Origin: a virus
Virus record (IMG/VR): IMGVR_UViG_3300021964_000026
Location: 38,932 to 102,931 of that record
Length of the DNA stretch: 64,000 nucleotides
Strand: one strand, 5' to 3'
In this document: positions 53,564 through 62,997 of the stretch, one piece after another
How the letters are laid out: every line of letters starts with the position of its first letter
Position numbering within the stretch: the first letter of the stretch is position 1
The notes under the pieces: generated by a model
What the model was told of the DNA's origin: nothing
What the model saw: only the letters and a program-made list of their open reading frames with translations
Database searches by the model: none
Position numbers and translations under genes: made by a program

Positions 53564-54445
53564 TCACGCGCTACCCTCATTTTGTTGTTGCGGTAGAGGG
53601 AGAGGTGCGCTTTGTTGTTGCATTTGATGCATCGCGAGTGCGTCATGAAGCAGTTTTGTGTTGTTCCCCGCTTGGAATTGACGCATATCAAACACAATCA
53701 TCACCAAATCGTTCATTCCCGTCGCGGAATTGGTGAAATGCGTGATGGGAATGTTGTCTTGTTTCAACATCGCGAAGAATTGTTCGTATTTTGCAAGGAT
53801 TGGCGGCGTATTATCCTTCTTTTTGATGCTGTTGACAGGCACAGCAACGACTGAAACACCCTTTTTCAACTTGGCTTTGAGGGTTCCGCCACTCGCTTCT
53901 TCCTCCGCTTCATCCTCTTTTTCCCATTTTGTAAGCAAATGATACAGGTGAAGGTGTTCCGGGCAGTAAGTTGCGCGCATTCTACGACCGCTTGTGACCT
54001 TTTCTCGCGCTACGAAGGCTTCAATCTCGCCTGTGACCGGGTTTTTGAAGTAAATGTCCCACAGCGATTTACCGTTTTCTTCGTCAATAATTTGCTCGTA
54101 GATGTTGCCAGCCATGCGTAGAAGGTATTCAACATCGCATCCATCCACGCAACAGCGCATTGTGTTGGTGTTGTAGCGATATTTGCCACCCCAAGCGCGT
54201 TTTGGAGAGAAAATAGACCGTTTTGTTGGCGTAAGCAACTTGTAAGCCTGTTTAATGTCCTTTCTACGCGCTTTTTTGAGGTTTGAGTGCTGTGAAGGGA
54301 AGAAATTGACCTGCGGAACCTCAATGTGGTCGCTCGCGTTGGTCATCGCGGCCTGTGCAGAAGCCTGTTGTTGCATCTGCGCGAGGCTCATTTGAGTCTG
54401 TGCGGCAAGCCGCAGTAGGTCGTTTTGGGGTGTATTTCCAAGCAT
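53564..54445 (-). CDS. Cys/His-containing protein of the GTPase module
   Basis: This 293-residue protein begins with a Gln/Ala-rich helix (QTQMSLAQMQQQASAQAAM), then a basic part (KKARRKDIKQAYKLLTPTKR). The middle has CCVDGCDVEYLLRMAGN and CPEHLHLYH, a possible zinc site with CPEH. A C-terminal helix domain follows (PPILAKYEQFFAMLKQDNIP, FDMRQFQAGNNTKLLHDALA) and a Gln-rich tail. GGTGATAAA precedes ATG 54445. Located right after the GTPase, it may be an effector or regulator, by position only. Confidence 0.55.
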   Translation of the reverse strand: MLGNTPQNDLLRLAAQTQMSLAQMQQQASAQAAMTNASDHIEVPQVNFFPSQHSNLKKARRKDIKQAYKLLTPTKRSIFSPKRAWGGKYRYNTNTMRCCVDGCDVEYLLRMAGNIYEQIIDEENGKSLWDIYFKNPVTGEIEAFVAREKVTSGRRMRATYCPEHLHLYHLLTKWEKEDEAEEEASGGTLKAKLKKGVSVVAVPVNSIKKKDNTPPILAKYEQFFAMLKQDNIPITHFTNSATGMNDLVMIVFDMRQFQAGNNTKLLHDALAMHQMQQQSAPLPLPQQQNEGSA

Positions 54446-54449
54446 TTTA

Positions 54450-55172
54450 TCACCAACTTAGCATCTCAATCATCGTTTTTTCAACATTCCAGCCAATTTT
54501 CGTCGCCATCATGCTAATGCGACACGGAATACCGGCTTTTTGGAGTCTTCGCATGGCTGGACGGTGTGCGTTGAACACTTTATGCTCTCGCAAACGCCCG
54601 GATTGCCACAAAATGTTCGCATTATCGTCCCACCACTCGTCTGCTTTGTTCGCGACAAGCCAAATCTGCTTCGGAGCGTAGCGTTTTCCCTTCAAACGGG
54701 ACTTCAAAGAGCGATAATTCCACCTTTTTTCAATCAGCGCGTCTACGAGGTATTCAAAACCACCCACAGCGTCAATCACCTGCGCTCCGTTGCCTTTCAA
54801 AACGCGAGTATCGGTCATGAAAATGACGATTTCCACCTGTCGGTCCACCATATCGTCAATCCACAGGTTCCAAAAGCGTTGCTGACCGCCAATATCGGAG
54901 GAATGAACGACTCTTTTCTCACCTTTCCAGCGAACACGCTTGCGCGTTGCCTTCGGAAGCACATATCCGCCTCCTAAAAGCCGTTTCGCGTGCATGGTGC
55001 GCTCTTCAATGTCGTCCATTTCGCCCGGAGTGCGCATAAACAAGTCAAGCGTCGTTTTTCCGACCTGTGTTGGTCCGTAAACGCCGATTCTGCGCGGTTT
55101 GACGAAGTTGTAGAGTTCACGACCGTAAACGACCGCGCCCATCAACGCGCTACCAGCGAATGTTGCGACCAT
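54450..55172 (-). CDS. Membrane-anchored small GTPase (Ras/Arf superfamily-like)
   Basis: This 240-residue protein has the GTPase motifs in order: G1 GPTQVGKT (33-40), G3 SSDIGGQQRFW (91-101, DxGG), G4 NKAD (175-178) and a G5-like ATKIG near 222. The DIGGQ form resembles Arf/SRPRB-type G3. An N-terminal hydrophobic stretch (VATFAGSALMGAVVYG) could anchor it in a membrane. I chose ATG 55172, overlapping the upstream stop (TGATG). It lies within a run of membrane genes, so it likely acts on membrane events such as assembly, trafficking or egress. The switch I Thr is not obvious. Confidence 0.7.
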   Translation of the reverse strand: MVATFAGSALMGAVVYGRELYNFVKPRRIGVYGPTQVGKTTLDLFMRTPGEMDDIEERTMHAKRLLGGGYVLPKATRKRVRWKGEKRVVHSSDIGGQQRFWNLWIDDMVDRQVEIVIFMTDTRVLKGNGAQVIDAVGGFEYLVDALIEKRWNYRSLKSRLKGKRYAPKQIWLVANKADEWWDDNANILWQSGRLREHKVFNAHRPAMRRLQKAGIPCRISMMATKIGWNVEKTMIEMLSW

Positions 55173-55408
55173 CAGCCCACCCAATCACGAACTTTGTTGT
55201 AAAACCACTCAACGGTGTTCTCCCAAATGCTCACATCGGCGGTTGTTTCAAACCAAGAAACACTCAAACCACTCGCGACGCCAACAATGATGCACAAAAT
55301 CAAGGCTCTTCCACGCTCGTAGTAGGTGTCAAGCGTGTTTTGCGTGTGCAAAGCGCGTAGTGTAGCCTCCGTCGCATCATCACCCGGCGTTTTGAAGAGC
55401 CAACCCAA
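55172..55408 (-). CDS. Single-pass membrane protein
   Basis: This 78-residue protein from TTG 55408 (AAGGAG eight bases upstream) reads GWLFKTPGDDATEATLRALH before a transmembrane helix at about 36-52 (ALILCIIVGVASGLSVSW) and an acidic end. A GTG at 55417 is an alternative start but lies inside the ribosome site. It lies between the 173-residue membrane gene and the GTPase. Confidence 0.65.
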   Translation of the reverse strand: MGWLFKTPGDDATEATLRALHTQNTLDTYYERGRALILCIIVGVASGLSVSWFETTADVSIWENTVEWFYNKVRDWVG

Positions 55409-55413
55409 CGCTA

Positions 55414-55935
55414 TCACTCCTTTTTCTTTGCGTATGTGCCGTCAGCGTTCCTTTTGCGCGTGTCGCCACTACCCAAATTGAGTGATTTTTTGGTTTGAGC
55501 CTTGTGTTGCGGAGCATCCGCTTCCACATCACCGTTCATCAACTTGAGGTATTGCTGAACTTCGGGGTCTTCTTCCAACGCTTCAAGTTGTTTCGCGAAG
55601 GCGACCTCCTGTTTTTTGATTTCCATGTCCATTTGCTTCTGCGCAAAGCGCATTTGTTGATTTTGCATCTGCCGCGTCATGTTTCGTTGCATGTTTGAGA
55701 TGACCGCGCGTTGGTCCATGCCGTCTTGTGCCAGCATTTTGTAAATGAAATACGCCATACCCTGCAAAGTGAACGCGCCCATTGTGTAGGTGATGGCGTT
55801 CGTGTAGGTCGTGTCGTCGTAAAGCCACAGTCTCGCGTCAAAAACTGCGATGGCGCACCCGACAAGGATGCTCACAAATGAAATCAGTCCAAGCACGCGT
55901 AATTCGTCTTTGTTTTGGGGGGTTTGCGGTTGCAT
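55414..55935 (-). CDS. Two-pass membrane protein with coiled coil
   Basis: The ATG at 55935 has AAGGAGGAT six bases upstream, so it is preferred over GTG 55992. The 173-residue protein has hydrophobic segments at about 13-32 (VLGLISFVSILVGCAIAV) and 47-66 (AITYTMGAFTLQGMAYFIYK), then a long Gln/Met/Lys coil (NMQRNMTRQMQNQQMRFAQK), and a basic tail ending TYAKKKE. It is the first gene after the AT-rich promoter region and probably the base of the membrane module. Confidence 0.7.
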   Translation of the reverse strand: MQPQTPQNKDELRVLGLISFVSILVGCAIAVFDARLWLYDDTTYTNAITYTMGAFTLQGMAYFIYKMLAQDGMDQRAVISNMQRNMTRQMQNQQMRFAQKQMDMEIKKQEVAFAKQLEALEEDPEVQQYLKLMNGDVEADAPQHKAQTKKSLNLGSGDTRKRNADGTYAKKKE

Positions 55936-56002
55936 AACAGAATCCTCCTTACTACGCGACATCGCGTGCGCTACATAAGCGTGTTGATTCACCCTTTTAT
56001 TG

Positions 56003-56016
56003 ATATTTTTATATTA
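56003..56016 (-). promoter_or_regulatory. Probable TATA-type promoter of the membrane/late operon
   Basis: On minus this AT-only element reads TAATATAAAAATAT, a good archaeal TATA-like box. It lies about 70 bases before the ATG at 55935 in a stretch of AT-rich DNA, with predicted transcription start near 55980. Start of the operon is inferred; no other promoter is as strong in the minus-strand genes. Confidence 0.45.
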
Positions 56017-56038
56017 TCATTATAACAATAATAACTTA

Positions 56039-56060
56039 TTTCTTATTATAAGAAAAATGT
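56039..56060 (-). terminator. Hairpin plus T-run after the 2310-residue gene
   Basis: About ten bases after the stop at 56065, minus reads CATTTTTCTTATAATAAGAA, a T-run followed by a weak inverted repeat (TTTCTTA/TAAGAAA). Archaeal termination at oligo-T is one reading. It would separate the 2310-residue gene from the membrane module. Confidence 0.4.
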
Positions 56061-56064
56061 GAGA

Positions 56065-59000
56065 TTATTGCGAATCCTCTTCACCCGGTCGCTTTGGTCG
56101 CATTGCTTCCGACATCATCGCGTAAGGCTGGTATGGAGGGAATGCCGCCATCCCTTCTCTCAACTCTCGCCCTGCTTGTAGTTGCTGACCGTATGCAGTT
56201 CGTGGGTTTTGCATCATTTCCGGCATATTCGGGTCCACCGTCGGTCGTCGTATATCTCGTCGTATATCCGCCGCCGTTCCCGCAACAGGAGGTTGTTGTG
56301 GTTGTTGTTGCATTATGCCACCAGCCGCACGCACATCTTGTTCAACTTGTTCATACCCCCTTTGCTTCCGAGCCTGTTCAATTTGATTCGCGGCGTAGTC
56401 GTATCCCATCATTGCGTCGTAGTTGTTTGGTCGGAGTGTTGGGTTCGTTTTGACCATCATGGTGAGCGCGTCATCAATCTGCTTCTGTGTTTCGGGAGGC
56501 AACGCACCAACCGCGTGTGCGGCAGTCAACTCACCGTAGTTGGCAATGCCGTCCTTTTTACCCGCTTCACCTTGAAGAATGCGGTCCATCAATTGCTCGT
56601 ATTCGTAGTTTGGTTGTTCGCGGAACTCCGTCATGCGAACCATCATGTCATACGCGTTTTGGTCCGCTTCGGAAATGTTGACCGGGTTGTTAGCGTTGAT
56701 GAGGTCGCGTAGTTTTGTTTCTTCAAATGAGCGCGAAACGACATCTTCTCCATCCTCGTCTTTCGTTGTTTGATACTTCATCACACCCATCGGTAGTCGC
56801 TGAATGTCATCAAAAGCCAAGTTCGCGCGAACCTTGTCTGCGAAATCACGCGGGCTGATTTTTACAACATTGTCGTATTTGTCACGCTGGTCGCCAGCGG
56901 TTTTGTGACCGAGCGGGATGCGGATGTAGGAATTGAGTTTGACGGCTTCGGCTAATTCCTCCGCCGTCTCAAAGTCTTTGTCTTCAATAATTTGCGCCGC
57001 GTAGTCTTCAAGAATGGTTCGCAGGTTTGAGTTTTCTTGAGTCTTCTGCGCGTAGTTGTTGATGTTCAAATCAGCGGGAATGTTGGGGTGGTCAAGTGCA
57101 TTAAGGTGGCCGTTGATGAAGACTTCCATCGCTTTGTGCTTCACGAAGTCTTGAAACAACTCCGTAATTTGCGCGTTGAGGCTTTTGGTGTAATTGTCGT
57201 TGATAGAACGCATTTGTCCCCTTTCGTTCGGTGTTAGGAAGAAGGCATCAGCGTCTTTGATACTTTTCAGTTTACCCTTCGCTTCATCGCTGAAAGTCAA
57301 TTCTGCTTCCGGCATTTCCAACTCCGAATAGGGAGACAAACCAAACTTGGCGCGCAAATCATTCAACTCTTCACTTGCGATACCGATAGCGCGTTTCATC
57401 ATCATTGGTGTTTTCATACGACCAAGCGCGCGTTGCACCTGTTGGGCTGTTTCGGGGTTGAACTCTTGACCTTTCTTCACACGCTTGAACGCCCTCATTG
57501 CCTTCGGCATGTGTCCGAAAATGCGCTCAACATCATCGGTGGTGATGGGGGACGGCTCGTGATTCGCGCCCGGTTCAAACAATCCTTCCTTCAATTCTTT
57601 TGGTGAGAGATGTCGCCCATGAGCAAATGTCAATGGGTTGTAGAAGCGATAACTCATTGGGAGTTTGTTAGCGAAAATGTCCTTGTAGGTGATGTTGAGT
57701 TTGCCCTCATCATCCATTGGCAACACATCCTTCTCACCGAACTTTACTTTCTTCGGTTTACCCGTTGCAGGGTTGATGATTTTTTCACCTGCCAATTGAC
57801 CACGCGTAAAACTCTCTTCTGCGTAAGACTGCAATTCTTGAAGCAAACCTTGCGCGTAGTGGAAATCATCGTTGTGGACATCACGGAAATCGTCAAGCGG
57901 GATGGCCTGTATTTTTGACACCAACTCTTTGAACTCGTCCGCGATTGATTGGTCTTGAGTTGACTGCACATAGCGCAAACCCATCGCGGTGAGTGTTTTG
58001 ATTCGGCTTTCAATTGAACTCTTGATGTGCGCGTGTTGAGCGGCTTCGTGTGTTCCCGTCATCGGTAGGATGCTTCCAACATCCAGCGTTGGTTTCTCTT
58101 CACCGATGTTGATGTCGCCAACATCCAGCGTTGGTTTCTCTTCACCGATGTTGATGTCGCCAACATCCAATTTAGGTTCGGGTTGAGGGATTGGTTTCCA
58201 TTTGCCATCAACCATTGTCAAACGCGTTGAAGCGTCAACGGCGTTTCGTCCTAAACGCCTACGCGCCTCTTCTCGTTTTCGTGCCGCGGCGTCTATTCCG
58301 CGGCTTCGGTCGCTCACGAACTTCTCGCGACCAATGATGTCGCCGTAGATTTGCATAGCGGGTTTGAGTGGTTTCATGTCATACAATTCTCGCACGAAAT
58401 CCGGCATGTCGTCGGATGTCAGCATGCTGGTCTTCATCGCGAGAAGTTGGTTGGCGTAGTCCATCGCCTGTCCAGCCATACTGCTATGCACATAGTGGTG
58501 ATTCTTACCTTCAATCAACTCACCCGTTTCGCGGTCAATGTAGCCTTCAATGGGTGTCGGGTCTGTTGGGTCAATGATACCGCTACCCAAGCAATGCGAA
58601 CAAAGACCATTCGCGCACCTGCCTGTTTGGGAGTGTTCAGCGGTGTGGTCGCAATCCGGACACGCGAGTTGTTCGTGGTCGTGAGGTTCCATCAATTCAG
58701 CATGAGGGTGGTCATCAAACGATTTGGTCCCATGAGGTCGCAGATGTTGCTTCATGTATTTTTTCATCGCGGCTTCGTTGACACCCATTCCTTTCAATTC
58801 GGGAACATGGTGGGACAAGTAGATGGCCGCTTCATCGGGTGTGACATGCCGGTGGCCGAAGCAAGTGCCACACATCGTAGGTGCGTGGTTTTTGAAATTG
58901 CTCAAGAGATTAAACGCGTCATGAAGTCCTTGTTTGATTTTTTCTTCCGAGCCGCGCGTAAAGTGAGAGTTCTGCTCCCGTCGTGCGGCTTCTTCTTCGG

Positions 59001-62000
59001 TCAACAACCCCATCTCGTTTGGTTCCGCGTCATGGTGTTCTTGAGGAATGGTTGCGTGATTCATTTCCGCATCCGATGAAACTTCCATGTTGTCAATAGC
59101 ATCCGCGAGCGATTTGACTTCCTTCTTTGTGCTTGCCGCCTTCGTATCGTTCAACAAAGCCGACGCGCGCTTCTTTTCCTGTTCAGTCATGGGGTGTCCC
59201 ATCATGGCTCGCTTTGCGAACAGCATGTTTTCATCATTGATTCGCATTCGCGCTTTGTTGTTGTTGAAGAAACGGATACCTGTCCCACCCATTTCACCGA
59301 TGCGTCCCATTTTGAAGTTGTCAAGTGACATGCTGTAATCGGTCATCGGTTGCCCTGTTCCGGGGTCAATTGACAGGATGGTGTTGAAATCGTCGCCGTA
59401 AACATCCGCGTGGAGTTTGTTCATCGCGGCCAAGTAGTCTTCGTAGTTGTCAATGTCGCCCAACTTGGCGATTTTGTCTCCCGCCTTCAAGTAAGCCGCG
59501 ATAATACGACTGTTGAATCGCTCGGTGTGTTCCGGTAGGTTGTCTTTGAGAAGAGCGGCTTTCTTTTGCGCTTCTTCAACCAACCGCTCGCGATACTTGT
59601 ATTTGTCCTTCACCTTCTTGTAGCGTTTGTTGATGGCTACGCGTTGCTCTTTGATTTCGTCTTTCTGTTGCTGGGACGAGTAGAGTCCCGGCTCATTGAA
59701 CTCTCTACCGTCGCGCATCACTTTGACCGGTTTTGTTTGTTCCCACATCGCGTCGTTTTGAGCAATGGCGTCCAAGTAATTGTCGTAAGCCTCTTGGAAC
59801 AACGCGAGGTCTTCTTTTCGCTCACCGACAGCGGTCATCGCTTTACCGTAGTTGATGAGCGGTTCGTTGATGGTTTGAATGACATTGTTGCGAACAGCCT
59901 CGTTGTCATGCTTGATGTTGACATTATCCTTCCCGTAAACGCCTTTGTTCAAGTCTTTGATGAAATCCATCACGCCTTCAAATGCGTTCAATCGGTTTGC
60001 GAGCAAAATGCCGCGACGGTCTTCTTCATGATACCGGTCATGCGCGTCGTCGTTATCCAACAAAAACGAGTTGGCGACCAATTCTTCGTTGTTCAACCCA
60101 GCAGGGCCGGAAGCCACCGTCTTTTCACGATGCTTGTAGAGTCCGAACTTTTTGTAAATGGCTTGCGCGTTTGGGTTGCCGCTAAGGACCGCCTTTTTGA
60201 TTTCCTTTCGCAATCGCTTTGCCGTTCTGTTTTCCCACTCACCTTGATATTTCCCTTCCCCAGCGCGTCGCAGTTGCGACAATAAATCGTCGCGCTTGAA
60301 CTTGTCGCTGTTGGGGTAAATGAAGTTGTAAATCGCCTCCAATGAGGGTGTCCCTTCATCAGCCACGACCTTCAAAAAATCGTCGCCCAAACCCTCTTTT
60401 TGATACCGTTGCAACAACGGAACGGTCATCACTTTGTAAACATAGGGTGTTCGGTCGCCCAAACTGATAGGTGCGTTCGGTCGCTCTTGTTTTGCGCGTT
60501 CGGCTGTGCGCGTGCTGTGCCTGTCGGGATGACATGCGAGACATTCTTCGGGTTCGTGAAAAATATCCTTCTCGTATTCGGGTGGGATGTCGTCGGGGTC
60601 TGCTAACCCAAGTTGAGCGAACGCGTCTTCCTCCATGTGCTTTCGCGCGACATGGTTTCTTTGACGCTTTCTCATCTGTTCAGCGACTTTCGCTTGATGC
60701 TCGTTGTCTACGGCAGACCGTTGACCGTTGACCTTCATGAACGCAAGAAGTCGTCCAAGCGCGTATCCAGCAAGGCCACCACGCTCGGTTTCATTGACAA
60801 GCGAGTTCATCGCTTCTTCGTAGCCTTCGGGCGACATGTCTTTGTTGGCGTATTTCATAGCGGCCTCAACAAACGCGAGTTTGGAAATCCCCAAGTCGTC
60901 AATTCGCTTGGTCGCGTTGTTGAGTTGCGCACTCAACCTCGGCATGATGTTTGAGAGTCTACCGAAGTTTTGGACTGACCTGTATTGAGGGTTGCCCTCT
61001 TCGTCTTTACCAGCCTCCACAACGCTATAACCGGTCACGAGTTCATCCAACGCTTGATACCGCATTTTGTCATCAATGTCCATCTCTTCGGGTTTTTGGA
61101 ACTTGACGAAATCCTCCGCCGTCAAATTGAGTTTTGCGATTTTTTCGTCAATTTCGCGCTTTTCGTCGTCCTCTTTGGCGTTTTGCGCTTTGTGAGCCGC
61201 TACACGCAGTTGTCGCACAACGCGACCAACACCTGCGAGTTGGTGGTGAAGGTCTTGCACAGCCTCAATCATCTTCCCTTCGCTTGCGCCGTGAAGCATG
61301 TGAGACGGGTCAAAATCAGTCCCAGCCAGCCCACCGAGAACGGCTTCATCGTCAATTTGGTGTTTTTGTTCAGCGTCTTTGTTTTTGGTCAACGCCCTCT
61401 CGTGTTCGCGAATCGCGGTTTTGTGCATCTCAAATTGATGTTGCGTCAATTCACCCGTCTGCAACCTGCGTTCAAGGTCGCGCAAACGCTTGTCCATCGT
61501 GGTTCGTGTTGCTTCACCGCGAATCCGTTTCACTTCCGATTCCTCGGTGTTGATGGCCGATTCGGTTGCTTCTCCTAACCTACCGTATTGTGCCGCTTCA
61601 CTCGCACGCGATGCGCGTTCAGCGATGCTCCCAGCGGCTTGTCCTTGGTCAAGCCCTATCGCTCGCTCATCATCGCGACTTGAACCGCTCAACACTTCAC
61701 CGGGCGACATTGCCGCACCAAGACCGGGGTGATAACCAGCGTTGTCTTCATTTTCCAAGAAGTTGCCTATTTCCTCGCGCACTTTGTCGCTAAACGGACT
61801 TTTGTTGCTCGTGAAATAAGGGAGAAGGAAGTCGGGAATGTTCGGCGCGCCTGTTTCAATGCCAAGTTCCTTTGCCGCATCACGCATGGAGGGTGTGATA
61901 GCGTTGGGTCGCTGTTTTACGCTCTCACCAACAACGCCGCCACCACGCGTTCGCTTAGGGCCGAAGTTTTTCTGCCCCGTCAACGAAATCATGAACTCGT

Positions 62001-62997
62001 TGAATTGGTTTTGCAACAAACCAAACGCTCGCGCGTCGTCCATAGGAGCAAGTTCTTCACCCTCGTCGCTCATGGTGCGGTCAACGGTTCGCATACTTGG
62101 GTCGGCCTTGATTTTATCAATGCGTTGCAACAAACCTTGAGTCAGCGCGGTGGATGGTTTCTTGACCTGTATTTCGGGGACATCCTGTGGCCCCCGCTGG
62201 GTCATGTCCACCCGGTCAAAGAATTGCTTGTATTGGTCTTCCAACTGCTTATCCTCTCTACGCTTACGCGTTTTGAAAGCCTCAAGGTTGTCAAGTCCCG
62301 AATCGGTGTCGGTTTGTAGGTCTTCACGCTCTTCTTCGTATTGCCTGTCCCTAAACGAAGGTTGCACGACAACGCGCTTACGCTTCATGCGCACTTGTGG
62401 GTTCATCGGAGTTCCCATTTCATCTACACCAGCGTCGCGAGAAAGCGTGGTGTAAAGCGGGTGTTGCGCTTTCTTCATCAACTGCAAAATACCTTTGAGG
62501 CTATCCTTACGGTAAAACCCTTCTTGCGCGATAGGGTCGGCGATGAATGAGGATAGTTTTGGGTGTTTGATGCCCTTTTGCGCCGCCTCTTCCAGCGTGT
62601 CATTCTTTTGTTCATTGCCTTCATCATCCTCGTAGGTGAAGTTTTCATCCTCTTCGCGACATTTTTTCAGTTCGGGATACTTACCGCTTATTGTGTTCAG
62701 CGCGAAAATAACCGTGTCGTTGATGATGGGTTCCGAAGCGATAGAGGGCATACCGTCTTCGCGTTCAGCCTCCGGGTCTTCAATTCCCAAACCGCGCGCC
62801 AGCAATGTGTTGTGAATGCCGGTGATACCGTAGTAGAGATTCCACGCGTCTGCTTCGCTTTTCTCGGTCGCCTCGTATTTCTCAACCTCTTCAAGAAGAA
62901 AGGGTGCAAGGCTGTTGTAGCCTTGCTGGATAGCACCCATTCTGCTTTCGCGCTCGCCGTCTTCCTCGGCTTTGACGATGCGGATAAAGCGACCCAT
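56065..62997 (-). CDS. Very large late protein (2310 residues) with DnaJ-type zinc clusters
   Basis: This is the first late gene after the divergent control region. Most of the 2310 residues are charged helices (RERDLERRLQ-type coils). Around 1370-1470 it has CGTCFGHRHV, then CPDCDHTAEH and CANGLCSHCLGSG, CxxC pairs spaced like a DnaJ zinc domain; EECLACHPDRHS near 819 is another cluster. At about 1605-1645 is a 14-residue repeat LDVGDINIGEEKPT twice plus LDVG. It ends in Pro/Gln-rich sequence. ATG 62997 has no clear ribosome site. Its role is unknown; candidates are an injected virion protein or an assembly platform. Confidence 0.6.
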   Translation of the reverse strand: MGRFIRIVKAEEDGERESRMGAIQQGYNSLAPFLLEEVEKYEATEKSEADAWNLYYGITGIHNTLLARGLGIEDPEAEREDGMPSIASEPIINDTVIFALNTISGKYPELKKCREEDENFTYEDDEGNEQKNDTLEEAAQKGIKHPKLSSFIADPIAQEGFYRKDSLKGILQLMKKAQHPLYTTLSRDAGVDEMGTPMNPQVRMKRKRVVVQPSFRDRQYEEEREDLQTDTDSGLDNLEAFKTRKRREDKQLEDQYKQFFDRVDMTQRGPQDVPEIQVKKPSTALTQGLLQRIDKIKADPSMRTVDRTMSDEGEELAPMDDARAFGLLQNQFNEFMISLTGQKNFGPKRTRGGGVVGESVKQRPNAITPSMRDAAKELGIETGAPNIPDFLLPYFTSNKSPFSDKVREEIGNFLENEDNAGYHPGLGAAMSPGEVLSGSSRDDERAIGLDQGQAAGSIAERASRASEAAQYGRLGEATESAINTEESEVKRIRGEATRTTMDKRLRDLERRLQTGELTQHQFEMHKTAIREHERALTKNKDAEQKHQIDDEAVLGGLAGTDFDPSHMLHGASEGKMIEAVQDLHHQLAGVGRVVRQLRVAAHKAQNAKEDDEKREIDEKIAKLNLTAEDFVKFQKPEEMDIDDKMRYQALDELVTGYSVVEAGKDEEGNPQYRSVQNFGRLSNIMPRLSAQLNNATKRIDDLGISKLAFVEAAMKYANKDMSPEGYEEAMNSLVNETERGGLAGYALGRLLAFMKVNGQRSAVDNEHQAKVAEQMRKRQRNHVARKHMEEDAFAQLGLADPDDIPPEYEKDIFHEPEECLACHPDRHSTRTAERAKQERPNAPISLGDRTPYVYKVMTVPLLQRYQKEGLGDDFLKVVADEGTPSLEAIYNFIYPNSDKFKRDDLLSQLRRAGEGKYQGEWENRTAKRLRKEIKKAVLSGNPNAQAIYKKFGLYKHREKTVASGPAGLNNEELVANSFLLDNDDAHDRYHEEDRRGILLANRLNAFEGVMDFIKDLNKGVYGKDNVNIKHDNEAVRNNVIQTINEPLINYGKAMTAVGERKEDLALFQEAYDNYLDAIAQNDAMWEQTKPVKVMRDGREFNEPGLYSSQQQKDEIKEQRVAINKRYKKVKDKYKYRERLVEEAQKKAALLKDNLPEHTERFNSRIIAAYLKAGDKIAKLGDIDNYEDYLAAMNKLHADVYGDDFNTILSIDPGTGQPMTDYSMSLDNFKMGRIGEMGGTGIRFFNNNKARMRINDENMLFAKRAMMGHPMTEQEKKRASALLNDTKAASTKKEVKSLADAIDNMEVSSDAEMNHATIPQEHHDAEPNEMGLLTEEEAARREQNSHFTRGSEEKIKQGLHDAFNLLSNFKNHAPTMCGTCFGHRHVTPDEAAIYLSHHVPELKGMGVNEAAMKKYMKQHLRPHGTKSFDDHPHAELMEPHDHEQLACPDCDHTAEHSQTGRCANGLCSHCLGSGIIDPTDPTPIEGYIDRETGELIEGKNHHYVHSSMAGQAMDYANQLLAMKTSMLTSDDMPDFVRELYDMKPLKPAMQIYGDIIGREKFVSDRSRGIDAAARKREEARRRLGRNAVDASTRLTMVDGKWKPIPQPEPKLDVGDINIGEEKPTLDVGDINIGEEKPTLDVGSILPMTGTHEAAQHAHIKSSIESRIKTLTAMGLRYVQSTQDQSIADEFKELVSKIQAIPLDDFRDVHNDDFHYAQGLLQELQSYAEESFTRGQLAGEKIINPATGKPKKVKFGEKDVLPMDDEGKLNITYKDIFANKLPMSYRFYNPLTFAHGRHLSPKELKEGLFEPGANHEPSPITTDDVERIFGHMPKAMRAFKRVKKGQEFNPETAQQVQRALGRMKTPMMMKRAIGIASEELNDLRAKFGLSPYSELEMPEAELTFSDEAKGKLKSIKDADAFFLTPNERGQMRSINDNYTKSLNAQITELFQDFVKHKAMEVFINGHLNALDHPNIPADLNINNYAQKTQENSNLRTILEDYAAQIIEDKDFETAEELAEAVKLNSYIRIPLGHKTAGDQRDKYDNVVKISPRDFADKVRANLAFDDIQRLPMGVMKYQTTKDEDGEDVVSRSFEETKLRDLINANNPVNISEADQNAYDMMVRMTEFREQPNYEYEQLMDRILQGEAGKKDGIANYGELTAAHAVGALPPETQKQIDDALTMMVKTNPTLRPNNYDAMMGYDYAANQIEQARKQRGYEQVEQDVRAAGGIMQQQPQQPPVAGTAADIRRDIRRPTVDPNMPEMMQNPRTAYGQQLQAGRELREGMAAFPPYQPYAMMSEAMRPKRPGEEDSQ
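58076..58168 (-). repeat. 42-bp tandem repeat
   Basis: Two identical 42-base units (58076-58117, 58118-58159) and a truncated third unit, in frame, encoding the LDVGDINIGEEKPT repeat. Perfect identity shows recent duplication or gene conversion. Confidence 0.85.

Larger units (their letters stand above)
55936..56064. other. AT-rich intergenic region
   Basis: A 129-base gap, the only long AT-rich stretch in the window, holding the T-run, hairpin and TATA-like box described separately. No gene is seen in it beyond the alternative GTG start at 55992 for the following frame. Confidence 0.7.

Noticed and set aside
55414-55992. Longer GTG-started version of the two-pass membrane protein
   Set aside because: The internal ATG 55935 has an AAGGAGGAT site at ideal spacing; the GTG has none and would fall close to the expected transcription start.
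58351-59079. 242-residue plus-strand open frame
   Set aside because: Antisense to the zinc-cluster part of the 2310-residue gene; Phe/His/Arg-rich noise and no ribosome site.
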